Assembly (NCBI GenBank): GCA_949710005.1
Contig: OX453279.1
Coordinates: forward strand, 14,407,256 to 14,471,255
DNA: 64,000 nucleotides
From: Ricordea florida
Taxonomy: Eukaryota; Cnidaria; Anthozoa; Corallimorpharia; Ricordeidae
Reading direction: 5' to 3'
Below the pieces are notes generated by a model. The model made no database searches. It was not told the DNA's origin and saw only the letters and a list, made by a program, of their open reading frames with translations. This document shows, one piece after another, positions 1 to 14,700 of this stretch. Every line of letters starts with the position of its first letter. Within the stretch, counting starts at the first letter, position 1. Made by a program: the position numbers and the translations under genes.

Positions 1-333
1 GTTAATCAGATGGTTTGAAATATTTCTTGATCTGCCGAAGGATGTCTGAAAATATTGAGCAAGAAACAGTTTATTGATGCCTTTGTTTCTTCAAGAACAT
101 TCTTATATGAAGTTAAAGGTCTATTCACAGAACAATGGAAACAAATGTAACAAAACGTATCAGTTAATCACATGCTTTGGAATATTTCTTGATCTGCTGA
201 AGGATGTCTGCCGGAAAGCATTGAGTAAGAAACAGTATTTTTATACCTATGTTTCTTCAACAACACTCTTATATGAAGTTATACATCTATCAACAGAGCA
301 ATGTAAACAAATCAAACAGAGGGTGTCAGTTAA
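1..333. repeat. Tandem repeat, two ~165 bp units
   Basis: A unit beginning GTTAATCA near base 1 recurs near base 163 with about 85-90% identity: the shared blocks TATTTCTTGATCTGC, AAGGATGTCTG and CTTATATGAAGTTA recur in the same order. A third start (CAGTTAATGAATAA) appears near 330. The first unit may continue left of the window. The reading frame open here is not supported as a gene. Confidence 0.75.
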
Positions 334-3300
334 TGAATAAGGAGCATAAATAGTTTTACTTGCATCAAAGTCAAACACAACTGGGCCTGGGTCTGTCTCA
401 GCGTCATTGGCGAATCGACTTAATTTAGGGAACCTGATATAGAAGCGATATAAAAATATCTGTGTTAGCCACAGAGACGATGCATTTTGGTTAGTTCAAA
501 ATAACAAATCACACGTTTCAGTACTGGTAAGTAAATCGCTTCGAAGTAAACCAAAAGTAGATTTGAACACCAGAATGTTCCCTTGAAGCATCCTCGATAC
601 TCCGTTAGAGCTAAATAAACGCAATGCATGCCAACAATAAGTCTGTATTGTTGTAAACTGTTCCCCATTTCAGCTTTGTTTTGCCCACGTCAAGTTCAGA
701 TTTAGGTGGTCAGAACTAATTCCACGTTCCAGTGAACAATTCTCAAGGAAATAATCAAAGTAATTCTAGTAAAACAAAGAAGAAATACTGACTTTTGTTC
801 CGTAAACAGGCTTGAAAACCAACTACGCAACAACTTGCTGTAAACAGCTGCCCCACATTCTTTGGGTACGACTATTTAACTTTCAGGGGCTGACGAGGGG
901 AGAGTGGGTGATTCCAGATGAGCCTGAATTTTATTTAATTTTGGACCAGAACGATCAAGATATATCTTTCTCGATCCTGTATGATCTTTTTCTTTAGTTA
1001 CATTTTTCGCAATCTTTTTTCTCTGAAGCAGCTTGGATCACGTTTTTCGTCACAGTTACCTCACCCCACTCCCCCTCAACAGAGCATTTTACACAGCTTG
1101 AACAGCCATCCAACTTCCAACCTCCGTCCAGCCTGCCTGAGGACCACCTCGCTTCTCAGTTACATAGGTCGGACACTAACATGGCCTCCCAAAAAGCGGA
1201 TTAATGTCTGACCTTCTGCCATGTACGGAAAGGGAGAGATCAGAGCTATTAATAGTGTAGAACTCTCTTTCTTTCTTCAGGCCCTAACCCATAACCTTGG
1301 GGCAGACCTTAGTGGGCTCCGCCATAACCCTATTCCCAGACTCTTCGAGCTCCACCACCATTTTATGACCCACTGCATAAAATGCATAAAGTAAATGTAC
1401 AGAGTAAACACCCATACTATTCCAATTGAGTTATATATTGTTGATATTCTTGGTAGCTCAGGTTTTAGAAAAATCCAAGGTGTGGCGCATGGTTCAAAAT
1501 ATTATCACACTGCCCAGGTTGGGAATATTTTTCATTCGGTAAAATTGCCTGTCCCAAGGTATCGCCTGTTTCTTTCCAAATCATCTCGTATATGAAAATT
1601 TATTACCAAGTCACCAAACCCTTAACAAAGTAACAGATTTAGTTAGATTCGACAAAAGCTTCTTTGTTTCTAAATGACGGGTAAGTTTCAAAAATCACTA
1701 ATTCCTCTTTCCATTTCAGCTGTTTTGAACTCGCCGACAACAAAATCGTTTTTTCTGGATTTCCTCCAAATTAAACTACCTCTATAGAAAACAAACTATA
1801 TCAAGTTTAGTTACTAGGTTATACCCACTTATAGACAAGAAAACATGACATTGCACCCATCCTGTTTATGATCTTTGCTGGCTTTCCGTTAATTTTCGCG
1901 TCATGTTTACTGAAAATTCTGCTTATTACTTATAAGGCAGTTAACATTCTGGCGCCTTCGGACGTGTTTTCTCACTAAGGTGCAAGATTGCGGTTTATCA
2001 AATTATCTTGATAGGATGTCATTAGTTTGATAACTGATATTTTAATATTTCATTGATATTTTGGTGATGATAGAATGACAATATCGAGAAGTCATTTTTA
2101 TGGCAATGTGCATGTCGAATATCAAACCATCATTATCATATGAGATTATCATGATAGTTGCTCAATAATTTCCTCTTGCAAATTCTGTAATTGTCACCAT
2201 CATAATCATTAACTTGAAAAAGTGGTAGCTGAGATATCAAAGTATCACTATCAAATCTTGAGAATGGAAAAGTATATTTCAGAATAGCAAGCGATAATAT
2301 TATGCATCACTCTCATTCTCAAATTACAGTCAAGTGATTTTATCATGTAACAAAGAACAAACAATAACAGTGATTGATTGATATTTCATGATACTATCAA
2401 ATTCTCCGCACAACTATACAACCATTAACATTTACTCTTGTTTATTTCTATAAGAGGCGATACTGTAAAATTTAGTTGAGTCGAAATTGGCTTTTAGCTC
2501 TTTTTTAAGATCGCTGTTGAAAGAGTCATTCACAAACCAAAACAAAGTATTACGTTTGTGTTGGGTCCTTTTTCTTGTTTTGTCTAAGTACTGGGTAAAT
2601 CTACGAAATGCTTGCTCGCAGGATTCAGTGTTGACGCCTTTCATTTCAGAAAACTGAGAAAGATGCGGATGGAATTGACACTTAGGATTGTCAGATAATA
2701 TGCAAACAGCTTCTGTGTGATTGGAAACATGGCAAATGTCTACTAAGAATGTAACTTGTTGAAGTAGTAGTATGGCACCCGCACTGTCGTTTTTTTGCCT
2801 GATTTCTTAGGTGCGGCACTAGCCCACATGCTCTATCATATCCTAAGTATTTTAATCTTATAATATCAGCTATATATCGAGAAAACGTGTGCAAAATGAA
2901 AAGAAACATTTGTGTGAACTCAAGGACTCGCTAGTGAACATTTCTCTCATGTTCACCACAATTCCACAATTAACGATCGGCAACTATTTAGATGCGAAAA
3001 CTGGCTATCCTGGATGACGGGAACCGACGCGGGATTATCGTAAAAGCCGCAGGAAAATGGTTCGAGTTTGCATGATATTGCAAGTGTTGGACTTTGCTGT
3101 TGAAGAAGCATTTCAAGAAACAGGAAGAAACCAAGATCTGTGCACGAAATAAATTCCGAAGGTCATGATTTCAGAAAATACAGTGCGCGTAGAAATCGCG
3201 ATTCTAAACTATGTCATAGAGACCTTGTTTGCGCTAGTGCTTCTGAAGAGAAGTTGCAAGATGAGTCGAGTATCCAAGCAAGTAATGACGCATCTAATCT

Positions 3301-4109
3301 CGAGAATTCTTCGCAGGCCGTGTATTATGACGAGATGTTCAATGCAGACATTTTAATTGAACCATGTGACTAGTATGTTAAGAAAATTTTGCTATCTTTT
3401 TATCGGATAGGGTAGTGAAGGCAACTGACATATCAGGTAGGCACCTAATGCCATCAGTAACGACTGCTGACAATAAAACCAACAAGTGCCCAACTGTAAC
3501 AGCGGAATCCATTCTTAAATCACTTCAGACACTTGGATTTGGGGATGTCCAATGGAAAAGTAGCAAGGGACCTGATAGCTTGTGTTGCCATAAAAGGAAA
3601 TGCTCTGAAATGTCTGAAGAAGCTAAGACAAAGCTTGCAACACGTGATGTTAACAAAAGTGACTGTGACAAAGTTTGTGAATAAACCTTATGTAAGGATA
3701 AGGAATAACACTATCTACAGGAGAGTAACTATTCAATAAATGGAATGCAATAGCAATGATAATGATAAGGACTTTTTTGTGATTTGGATTTGGAAGTCAT
3801 TTTGGCAAGCATTTACCAGCTACCTTTGAGCTATGAATACCTTCATCATACAAATGTAATAATAATAAGAATTAATAAAGTTTGAGAATATCACCATTTT
3901 TCACTCTATTATAGGACAGTAGAAGGAAACCTAACGTGATTAAATATTCTGATAATATCATGATAAGAATCCTTGAAAAAGTACAATTCAACGGAGGTTA
4001 AGGTTCTGTTATTTATAACAACCAAGGAGGGGTGGGTTTATGAGTACTTAAGTCTTACTTAAAAGGAAAGAGTGAAGCCAGTGTTACAAGACAAGTGAAT
4101 TTTATTCAG
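334..4109. other. Stretch upstream of the first recognised kinase exon, no gene seen
   Basis: Presumed intron of the diacylglycerol kinase gene, because the first recognised exon at 4110 starts in mid-codon and encodes mid-domain sequence. The segment 1960-2420 is AT-rich with many short GATA/TATC palindromes. Two short open frames at 3140-3690 have no recognisable domain. The exon that should encode the GTGNDLAR part of the kinase was not found here and probably lies left of the window. Confidence 0.5.
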
Positions 4110-4179
4110 GTTATGAAGGTGGAAGCATATCCAAAGTACTGAGCCAAGTTCAGAGAAGCACAGTTGTAAGTTTGGACAG
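4110..4179 (+). CDS. DGK exon: end of catalytic domain
   Basis: Acceptor TTTATTCAG and donor GTGAGT. It encodes [20 protein letters not shown] followed by LDR, which corresponds to the G-Y-E-G segment after the conserved LRWGG of DGKs. It enters in phase 1 and leaves in phase 2. Confidence 0.9.
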
Positions 4180-6311
4180 GTGAGTTAATCGACATCTAAT
4201 CTCCAGTTCCTTTTAGTTCATAGGTGGCGTATTCATGACAGTGGGGAACCGCAGCCAGTATTTGGCGTTCCCTAATTCACTCCATTCTAATGAACTATAC
4301 ATGTAATTTAAATTTTCCGTTTACCTTCCCTGCTGTTTGTTGCTTTAGTCCACATAGCCGGCTGCACAACATCTGGGTTCTAGTTTGGTTCATTAGTCGA
4401 GTGCATTCACTCACCAAATTGAATGGCCATCCAACCAGAACAACCCGAAGATCTGAGTTCATGTACAGCTCAAACACTTCACGAAACATCTGATCCCTGT
4501 TCTCTCCTGTTTGTGTGGGAGTTCTGTAATTGTGCGAATGTTTTTTTACGTGGTTGGATGTGGGTGTCTGTTTTCAAAAGTATCCCTTTTTGTTAGGGGT
4601 GTCTGCCTTTGGTGTCTTGCCCCGCCATGTCGGAAGCTGTGTTTGTATTTAGGTTGGCGCGGATCGCAGTGTCGACGCTGAAGGGGGCTTTGCCTTCTTC
4701 TGCAGGGCTAATTGTGTAGTTAAGGGGAAGGGTGTTGTAGATCCACATTCTGATTTTCTCTAGGGAGGTTCGAAAGATCGTCTAGTCTGCCATCTAAGTT
4801 TGACCTATAAATTGATTTTAGTTTCGCGTTTTATATAGAAATATTTCTTTGACCTCTGTGGGAATCGAACCCGTAATCTCCGGAATAGATCTATTGTTGC
4901 TCTCCCGACTGAGCTGTAAGGACAGAAGGGAGAAATTACTTGACGATTATGATGATAAGTCACGAGGGATAAAGTTGTAAGTACATTTAATATGTGCCGC
5001 GTAGCGCTATGCATAAGGTGAATGGTCTAAACAGAAATGCTACAGATCACTTCCTGAAATACCCACTCGACGTTAGCTCTAGTTTTGTGGTCAAAAAGCA
5101 GCTTGAGGGGCTAATATATTTTCTCTAGTTCGGCAAGGCCCATTTTGTTTACCCTAGCGCATTTGTTAAATTGGTAAGAGATAAAACTGGATAAGTCAGT
5201 GGGAAATGGCAGTTGAAACATGTTGGGGTGTCTCTTGTGTTTTTTGTTCAGGTGGTCAGTCTCATTTACAAGGACAAACTCGGAAGAGATTGGAGATCCA
5301 CCACCTCTTGACATTATCAACAATTACTTTTCCATTGGTGTGGTAAGGGAGTTTGTACGTTTTAGCATTTAATTGCATTCAGTTGTGAAAAAAGAAGATA
5401 TTCGCTGGGCAGAACTTCCTTAACAATTTCAATTATGGTTTAAATCATATGCCATGCAGGAATTTTAGGCTAAGAATCTCTGTACGAATAATACAAAAGA
5501 TTCCTTGTACCCTTTGCCCATGTCAACCACACCACCGGGGTCTACGTCCCCCACTCTTTTCGAACAGTGTTGTGGGGTCTTTAACGGCCCACAAGAGTAG
5601 GACTGTGAGACGGGGCCTACGGTTTTTTTCCTTATCCGAGAAGACTAGAATGTCTAACCATTTGCAGATGTCATAACGAAGGCAGCACATTCTCCTCAGT
5701 TATTTTAAGACCTTGAGTGTTGGTCCGGCCGAGGTTTGGACTCACGACCTCCCGCTCGACAGGCTGGCGCTCTTCTAACTGAGCCAATCGGGTGGTGGCG
5801 AATCTTCAGAGTGGGATAGTAGTTCCAAAGTATTTTAACTGAAATAGTTATATTTAGATTAGAAGTTTCCGCGAAGACCTTTGAACAATAGCCCATTCCC
5901 ACATATGTTATATAGTTATCTCTAAGATATGAATCCCATCAATGTTCATGTATTTACCTTTCCCTTCTTATTTTGTGAGTATAAATTCACTTATCGACTG
6001 TCACAAATTAATTGTTTTGATTGAACATGTAAAGACCACACAAGTGTGCGCCTGTTTTATTTATGGAGCATTTAGCAGTTGATGTCTGCGCTGATGAAGT
6101 GGGGAGAGATACCCGCCCGCGGGTATTTCTCTTATCTTTATTATGTCCGAAGAACATAGTAAAGTTGATGGTTCTCCATTTCTCCATTCTAGGATGCCTC
6201 AGTCGCACTCAAGTTCCATTTACAACGGGAAAAGAATCCTGAGAAATTTAACAGCAGGTGAAAAATAATGGATCCAAATCACTGTTTTTGTACTGTGCGT
6301 CTTTTATTATC

Positions 6312-6359
<48 letters not shown>

Positions 6360-6375
6360 TTCGTTATTATTATTA

Positions 6376-6412
<37 letters not shown>

Positions 6413-9400
6413 CGCCTTGTTAATGCTTAGTAATATTTGGGTGTTGCTTCATGTGAAAACAAGTTCACACTCAATTCATTGAATATATTGCCTGGCAGGT
6501 TGAAGAACAAATTTCGTTATTTTGAATGTGGAACATCAGAGACGCTATCTGCGACGTGCAAAAACCTTCATGAGGAAATTGAAGTTATAGTAAGATCTTT
6601 CACCATTGCTGTTACTCTTGGTCTGTTACATCATCACCCCAAATATCTGCCTCTAAACGCTCTTATCATCGGTGTCTTCGAGGACAGAATTACAATTGTG
6701 GTCTTGACAATACAACGGAACAAACTAACATGTATTAGTATCACCCAACTAGTGGACTAATACAATTGCCGCAATCTGATTAGCTACGCTACTAGAGTAC
6801 TATTAGTAATAGTCCTCGTGTAGCGAAATGGGTGACGCTTTATTTCGTTTTATTCCCAAATAAATATTTGTTCAACTGGCATTTGCTAACTTTATTATTG
6901 CCTTTTCTGTCCGACTAGTTGGGTAATACTAAAACATTAAGACCCTTCGCCCTCCAGGGCCACGGGTCAATAGACATTCGGCTGTGCCTCATGGGCTATT
7001 GACCAGTAGCCCTTGCGGCCTGCTGGTCTAATTGTTAAATATAAGGGAAGTTGGTATATTCAAAGATGTTTGTATTTTAATCGAAGCCAAAACCAGAGAT
7101 TAGCCTAATTTTAAGGTTGACAAACTTGAAATATTTAGCCTAAATCTTCCTAATTTTTCGAGCTGCAATCCATTTCCATTCCTTGCATGTACAGCCAAAC
7201 CAACTGTGATTAGTGTGAGTATAATCGTGTTATAGTGATCCTAGATTAACATTATTTATATATTGGTTTTATTGATGCAAATGCTTGCTTGGACTTCACA
7301 AGGATTCGATTTAAATTTGAGACTGATCTCTAAGAAATGTCACCGTTCATCTGAAATACATTTATTTTGGAATATTAACATTAAGACATTTTTAACAACA
7401 CTAGCGAGAACTTAAAACAGTGCCCATGCATTCTAGCACATGATTTAACTACAAGCAACAGATTGCCAGACAAACTTGCGATCTTGACATTCCTGATGCT
7501 AAGGTTGCCTTCGAAACCGAAAAGTGACTAATGGCATTGCGTTACAAGGCATACCGGGCGCGAAGAGCGGGTTGAGCCCAAAGGAGGGTACTTGTTAGTA
7601 CAGTTCGTTCAACTGGAAAGAGAACTTTAGTTGAAGAGAGACTTTCATCTGCTTCGGCCTCAGTACTGAACAACTATAGCTTGATCACTGTAGGCTTTCG
7701 ACGACAATTCTCTAGTGCTGCTACAACAGTAGATACAGTGACTGTTTGACCCAATTAGTAAGTGATTTCGAAAACAATTATGACAACTGAAGGGTCAACG
7801 TATCAGTGAAAAAACGAAGCTTGGCGGCTGTCAAACTGTTTGCTAAACTCGTCCCAGTGCTGCACGACAACAGGTTGACAGTGTAGTTTGTTTATTTTCC
7901 AGCAGATGTCGTTTGGCCTAATGAAATTATAATTCAGAATTTTAAACTGAAACACGATCGGCGTGGGTTCTTTGCTTATGTAGAAAGGTTGTAATGGTCC
8001 ACTGCTTTCTCAGGTGAAATTCCATAAATCATTATTTTGATATTCAATTTCAGTCATTTGCTTTGACGTGGGATCATCTGGGACCTGTGCTACAAACTGA
8101 TTTTGTTTGGTTTTTGTTTGCAAATTGGAGGTCCCACAATATTTAAAATTGGTGTTTTCTTGTCGAGAAGAATCTTCACAAACTTACGATATCTTCTTCT
8201 TTTAGTGCGATGGAAACCCTCTGGCTCTTCCACAATTAGAGGGAATTGCTGTTGTTAATATTCCCAGTGTTTATGGTGGAGCCAACCTTTGGGGGGAAAC
8301 AGATAAGAAAAAAGCTAGAAAGTCACGTGCCAAATCTGCAGGAAAAAGTAATGACCTTGAATGGGCATTGCAAGGTACGTGCTGGTTATAAACATTTTAG
8401 TATACGCTCAAGTGACAGTAGAAAGTAGAGTATCGCTTATAGCTATTTTTATAAACTTATACCAAAAATCTCGGTGTTCATTGTTTTTTCTCACTCGCTG
8501 ACTTTGCCTGAATTATTCCCGTATGACCCAAAGATACATGTCCCTAGTAGACTTAGTGTGCTCTGTTGCTTGCTTTTTGCTCGGTGGAAAAATTTGTTCT
8601 TCGTTGACTTTCCCCACCACCCGTAAGCAACCATACAAATATACCTTATTCGCTTGCATATTTTGCTTTCAAAGTACAGATCATGTGATGAATTTCAAGA
8701 GATTTGATCCTCTGTCTTGCTCTTTAAAAAGAGTGCAGGCAGACATTCATGCTTGCATGCACTCTTTTTAATGAGCAAAACAAAGGATCAAATCTCCTGA
8801 GTATCATCACATGATCTGTATTGGGAAAACAAAATGTACAGGCGAATAAGGTATATTCTGAGTCGTGAAGAGGACAACGTCTTCTGATTTCTCACATTTC
8901 TCGTTGAGTGCAATCCTCAACGAGTTACTTGAATGACACATATGCCCGAACGTTGCTCACCGAGCACCCAGTACAGAGACAATTGTCCTTCAAAGCCTTG
9001 TTGGTTTGCTAATTCGAAGATATTTACGGATTGATCGATAGCATGAAGCAAGCTCCCACACCAGCGCCGATGGATATGACTGACGACCTCGCCAACTACT
9101 GGTCGTTTTTTTTGTTAACACGTTGAAATTTACGATTTTCTACCGGCCCAGTAGAGAACAAATAGAAAATACGAGTCACTACACTGTTTCCTCTAATGGA
9201 AAATGAGCGTTTTCGAGTCTATAAGCATTTTAACGTGCCAAATGACCATTGAGAGAAAATCATTTCCACAATTACAGCCTTGTAAACCCACTTTGAGCTG
9301 ACCAGAAATGTTATTGATAAACGGGTTCATTTCAAACTTGTGAGCAGAATAAAGAAGAAACAGTTGCGCAGTATATTGCAAAGCTTCAACAGCGAGCATA

Positions 9401-11273
9401 CGCATGCGAGGTTGGCTTTTTCGAGATCAACTTGATTCGATATCGCAGCTGGTGCTATGAATTGCAGATTCAAGTGAACAAGTTAAGATGCTCCGAGAAC
9501 GGAAACTTGACCTCTGTTGGTACAAACGTAATTTTCTGTCACTTTATTTTGAAACGCAACTGACAATCCCTTCTTGAACGCCTAAAACGGTTCTTTCTCA
9601 CTCGTCACTCCGCCATCTTCAACTGCGAACCTCAACTCAACTCCGTCTAAACACGTGCTGGAGAAACACCGTCACACATCTCACAACTACTCAGTTTCAC
9701 GAGTACTCGCTTCAACACACTGCAAAATGCGTTTGACATGTACCAAGGCAGTGAAATAAAGAACTTACAACTCCGAACCTAGAGTAGTCAAAAAGAAGCG
9801 AAGGTCAGCTACCTCAATAAATCAAAGGCTCCTTGGAGCTACCTCATGGTATGTGGTAATTATTCCATGAAGTGCTGTCCTTTCCCCAGACCACAATGCG
9901 TTCATTCCGAATAGTTCGCAGTTTTGTGCACTCTTGCTACGACTGATCGATTACCCGTCGTCCAAATTGGAGACATCGTCACTTTTAAGACTGTAAAACC
10001 CATTTCTTTGCCCTCGAGCATTCTTGAACACATTTCCTGTTCGTTCGCGAGATCTTCAAAAGTGTATTTTGATCAAAGATGGAGCGAAAGGAACGAAAAC
10101 CCGCCTTGACTATCTTTGCGTCGGCCTGAACACAACAGACGTCATTTTGCAAACATGTGCTGCGTTGAAATGGCGTTGAAATTAAAACATGCTGCTTTAA
10201 CAAGAATCAGGTGAGTTTTTCTTTAGGACACATTGTTGTTGCAGTGAAAGTTCCAGGTAAAGCTCCTAAACTGCTAAAATGTAATTCAACTTTGCTATTG
10301 TATAATGGATAACCTATAAATTACATTGCAAAGAAAGTGATACTACATACTTGAGTTCCAAGGAGCACCAATAACCAGAGAAACTTGGGCTGCTAACGTA
10401 AACTGAGGAATCTGTAGTGTAAAAGAAGTAGCACGGCACGTAACCCTGCAGCAGTTTAAGTGCCATCAGGTCATTCCTCCATTCCTAATCGTGTCGCTTT
10501 TGGTCAGACCACGTGGCTCGCAAGCCCAAGTAAATCGAGCCGAGAGTTTTTATATATGTGTATATATATTAGAGATGGTGCATTATAAATAAGATGCTTG
10601 CAATGTGCAATATGTTGGTTCCACAAGTAACGAGTTTAAGATTCTTTTCCGCAACCACAAGTCTTCTATGATCACCAAAAAACGTACTTGTGAAGTTGCT
10701 ACTCATTTTAACAAAGAGCCTCATGCTCTGGCAGATTTTGAATTTTTAATTATTGAACAGTTGTGCAACTTTAGTGTCAATAATAATAGTCTTGATGACC
10801 GTCTGCTCACAAGAGAGGCCTTTTGGTGTGCTCCATTATGCACCCTCACACCTTATGGACTCAACAAATGGTGCGAATTTAATTCCAGGAGTAGAATTCG
10901 CGACAATCTTGCTGCTGTATTTTATTTGATTTTATTTGCTTTTTAGAGGGTGTTATACTATTTTTAGTTTTAGCTATTGTTTTGTAACTTTTTAAGGCTT
11001 TTTCACTTCTTGTAAATTTTATTCCGAGTACTGATATCCTTAGTGTTGAAGAACCCCGAATGGGCGAAACATGCACCTCAGTTAAAGACCTCCTACGTGA
11101 AAAGTTCGCATCTCCTTCTGTTTATTCGACCATGCTAGAGAGTCGTCGAGCGGTACGGTTTTGCCTATTATTATTGAAAGTAGAAGCGTTTCGTATCCAC
11201 TGCATCCTTTTCTCCAAGGCATCATCGTTGGCAAACCAACATCGTTCACACACACATATATATATATATGTAT

Positions 11274-11304
<31 letters not shown>

Positions 11305-11756
11305 TATATATATAAAAGTTGATTAATCGTAAAACAGTGCTCAATACGTGAACGTAGAGCGAAGTAGTTGTTGCGGGAGAAAAAAACACACAAACAAACT
11401 ACGGGTTTATCCCTACAAGCCTGTTTCGTGGACGAGTGGGCAACCACGAAACAGGCTTGTAGACATACAAGAAGGAGTGGCAGGAGATGGTCGTCGAGTA
11501 AGTTTCGTTATGTAATCTCCCACACTGTAACCGTATTTAAACTTAGTTTTCGTCCTTTTTCTCTTGTAACTGATGAAGGTCTAAGACCGAAACGTTTTTC
11601 TATTAAATTTTTAACTTTTTTACCGTCAGAAGTTGTCCGTCCTTGCTTTATCAAACGTTTTTAAATTCATTTTTTGTGGTGAGGCTTGGACTGTGAATCT
11701 TCGTTGATCCTCCTGACGCAGTGGCATTCTTTGTTGGCTTGAGGCATTTTATAACC

Positions 11757-11798
<42 letters not shown>

Positions 11799-14700
11799 GG
11801 AATGAAAGAGGAACAGCGAACTTCTCACATGAGGTTTAATACTGTAGACGTTTCGCCCATTCGGGCTTCTTCAGTACAGTATGTAAGATTAAAAAGATTA
11901 CAAATACTTGGAATAAAAAAATTATTTACAATATTGGTCTCTTATATATGAGAAAGGAAAGAAAAAAGAAAATTACAAACAATAAAAATTTAAAAAACTA
12001 ACATCTAATAAAAACCTAATGAATAGGGACTAATTTGTGATACAATTTGTGATCCCTAATTGGGCCCTTGATTAACATATATAGAATAAAAACTTTACGT
12101 AATAAGACTTGTGAAAAGAAAAGAAACAAAACCGTTGACAGATGTTAGTTAAATCTTATTCTATTCCTTGAATTGAATTCAGATCTTTTATTCAATCCAT
12201 AAGGCTGAAGGGTGCAAAGTTGTGCACTCCAATAAGCTTCTCTTGTTAGAAGACGTTCATCAAGGCTGTTATTGTCTCTTGGGTTGGAAATTTGTTCAAT
12301 TATTGTAAAATTGAAGTCACAGAGAACATGAAGAGTTTTGTTGAAGTGTATCGCAACTTCACAAGTGTTCTTATTAGTATTCATGGCCGATTTATGATTC
12401 CGAAAACGCACTTTGAATTCATTGCTAGTCGAACCTACATATTGCACACTACATTTTGTGCAGGTGATCAAATAGATAACATTTTTGGATTTGCAATGAA
12501 GATGTTGTGTAATTTGGTAGGATCTTTTAGAACTAGCGCTAGTAAAGTGGTCAGATTCAACTAAAAAGTTACGGCAAAGATCGCATTTACCTTTGCATTT
12601 AAAACAACCATGTTTATCAGAGTCATTGTCCTCCATTCTACGTGGGCGTGCAAGAATTTCCTTTATGTTTTTAGATCTTCTGTAAGATGGAATAATTGAT
12701 CCTCGAGGGAAAATTTTAGAAAGCGAAGGAGAATCATAAATAAGATGTTTATGAGAATTGAGAATTTTTCCAATGCTAGGTAAAATAGGGTTGTAATCTA
12801 AAACCAATGGAAAAATTTTTTTGGATTCTCTATTGGCAGGGGCAAGAAGGTCCTCCCTGGGAATAGATTTAACTTTCTCGACTTGTTGTTTCACCTGGAT
12901 AGGATTGTAGCCTCTATTAATTAAATAACTCTCATATTCATTACTTCGTTTGTCAAAAGATTCAGGGGTGGAACAATTTCTTTTGACTCTGGTAGCAACA
13001 CTTAATGGAATGGCCTTAGAACAGTGAGCTGGGTGGGCACTGCTACGCAACAAATAAATATGATTATCGGTAGGCTTGGAGTAGATATCCGTTTGGATAA
13101 ATCCGTCAACAAGATTAAGTGTAAGATCTAAAACATTAAGAGATATCGGGGAATGAACAAGGGTAAACTTAATGGTGGGGTAAAGAGAATTGATAAACTC
13201 AGTGAACTCAATTAATTTAGAGTGCCCTTGTGTCCAAAGATCGAAAATGTCATCCCTATATCTCCACCACAGATTTGGTTTGATGGTCCCTGATCTAGCT
13301 TTTTTGTCAATAACCCCCATGGCTAAGTCGGCATAGCTGCATGCGTTTTTGGGCCCCATGGCCGTTCCATGAATTTGGAGAAAATTTTCACCTTTGAATT
13401 GAGAATTATTGTGTTGTAGGCAGATCTTAACCGCTTCTACAATACAATCAGTGGATGGAAAATTAGTTGTTCTGGAATTAAGGGCTTCTGTTATTGCGTT
13501 GATTCCCAAATGGTTATCAATATTGGGAAACATGGCAACAACATCCCAAGATACTAAAAGACTTTCCTTTGGAAAAGGACCCGTTTTGTTGAGATCTTGA
13601 ATCTTTTGTAATAAATGGGTGGTGTCCTTGACGAAGGATGGTAAATCTTGGGCAAGAGGCTTGAGATAGAATTCAGTGAAAGCTGAAAGGTTTTCAATTG
13701 CCGTCTCACAGCAAGATGTAATAAGCCTAAGGGGATTCCCGTCCTTATGGGTCTTGATGGTGCCGAAGGCTTTTCCTGGCTTTGCGTTCTTGTTGGTAAC
13801 CCATTGGGCAATTTCTTTACTGATTTGGCCTCTCTCAAGCCACTTTCTACCCCATTGTGAGATAACGTTAACAACCCCCGTGCTAGGATCTGAATCAAGT
13901 TTCTTATAGTGGAGCTGGTTTTCTAGTTGTTCTTTCATTTTGGCATCATAGACCTCCGTGTCAATCACAACAAATTTGGAACCCTTGTCTTGGATCTTGA
14001 TAGTGAGCCCTTCGAAATCTCTCAGTGTGGACAATGCCTGCCTTTCTCCGGGAGAAAGATTATCTGGTATAGAGCGAATATTATTAGGATTGAACAGGTC
14101 TTTCTTAACCGAATCTAAGAAAAGTTCAAGCTCAGGAAAACGAGATACAGGGACTTTCCACCGCGAAGTTTTTTTAATCGCTGGAAACAAGGGCAGGCTA
14201 TTGTCAACGCTAGAGTCATCGACGCTCTGGTCATTGTGAAAGAAAACAGCTGCTCTCAGTCTATTTTCAAATTTCTCCCAGTCTTCTAGTAGTTTAACAC
14301 GATTAACGTCGCGGGGAATTGGGCAAAAAGATGGACCCTTGCTAAGCAATGATTTTTGATCGGCATCTAATTCCTGTGATGAAAGGTTGATAGGATAAAA
14401 TTGTTCCTGATTAGAGATTGCATTTAAGCGATATTGTCTTAGTGTGTTAAGAAAACGTTCCTTTCTAGCTTTTCTAACCTTCTTGGAGAATCTCCTAGTG
14501 GTCTTTCTGGTATGCGTGATGCGTTCCAAAGGCGTTTCTGTGAGCAAAGGAATGACTCTCTTGATCTTGTTTCTATGTCTGATGTTAAGTTCTCTATTAA
14601 GTGACGCTATTGTATTCTTTACCTGTTTCCAACATGATGAAGCCATGTGGTCGTCTTGTTCTTCAAAAAGGCGTTTACGCTCTCTTTCTCCCTTATGGAT

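Noticed and set aside
3140..3690. Two plus-strand frames of 77 and 89 codons
   Set aside because: No domain, no clear splice context and no similarity to the kinase; left as unassigned sequence.
4224..4257. Candidate kinase exon starting GTGGCG after a TTCATAG acceptor
   Set aside because: Its phase fits and it begins with Trp, but the residues do not match the family. The exon at 5252 also fits the phase and continues into NNYFSIGV, so the 4224 segment is a chance acceptor.
4852..4930. Genuine tRNA gene
   Set aside because: Box A and B are present, but no acceptor stem pairs and no proper anticodon loop is seen; a SINE head fits better. The same holds for 5720-5800 and 42575-42650.
6258..6482. 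Poly-isoleucine membrane protein
   Set aside because: Produced by the TTA microsatellite.
12292..14239. Several plus- and minus-strand frames inside the PLE ORF
   Set aside because: Shadows of the intact minus-strand ORF in other frames.
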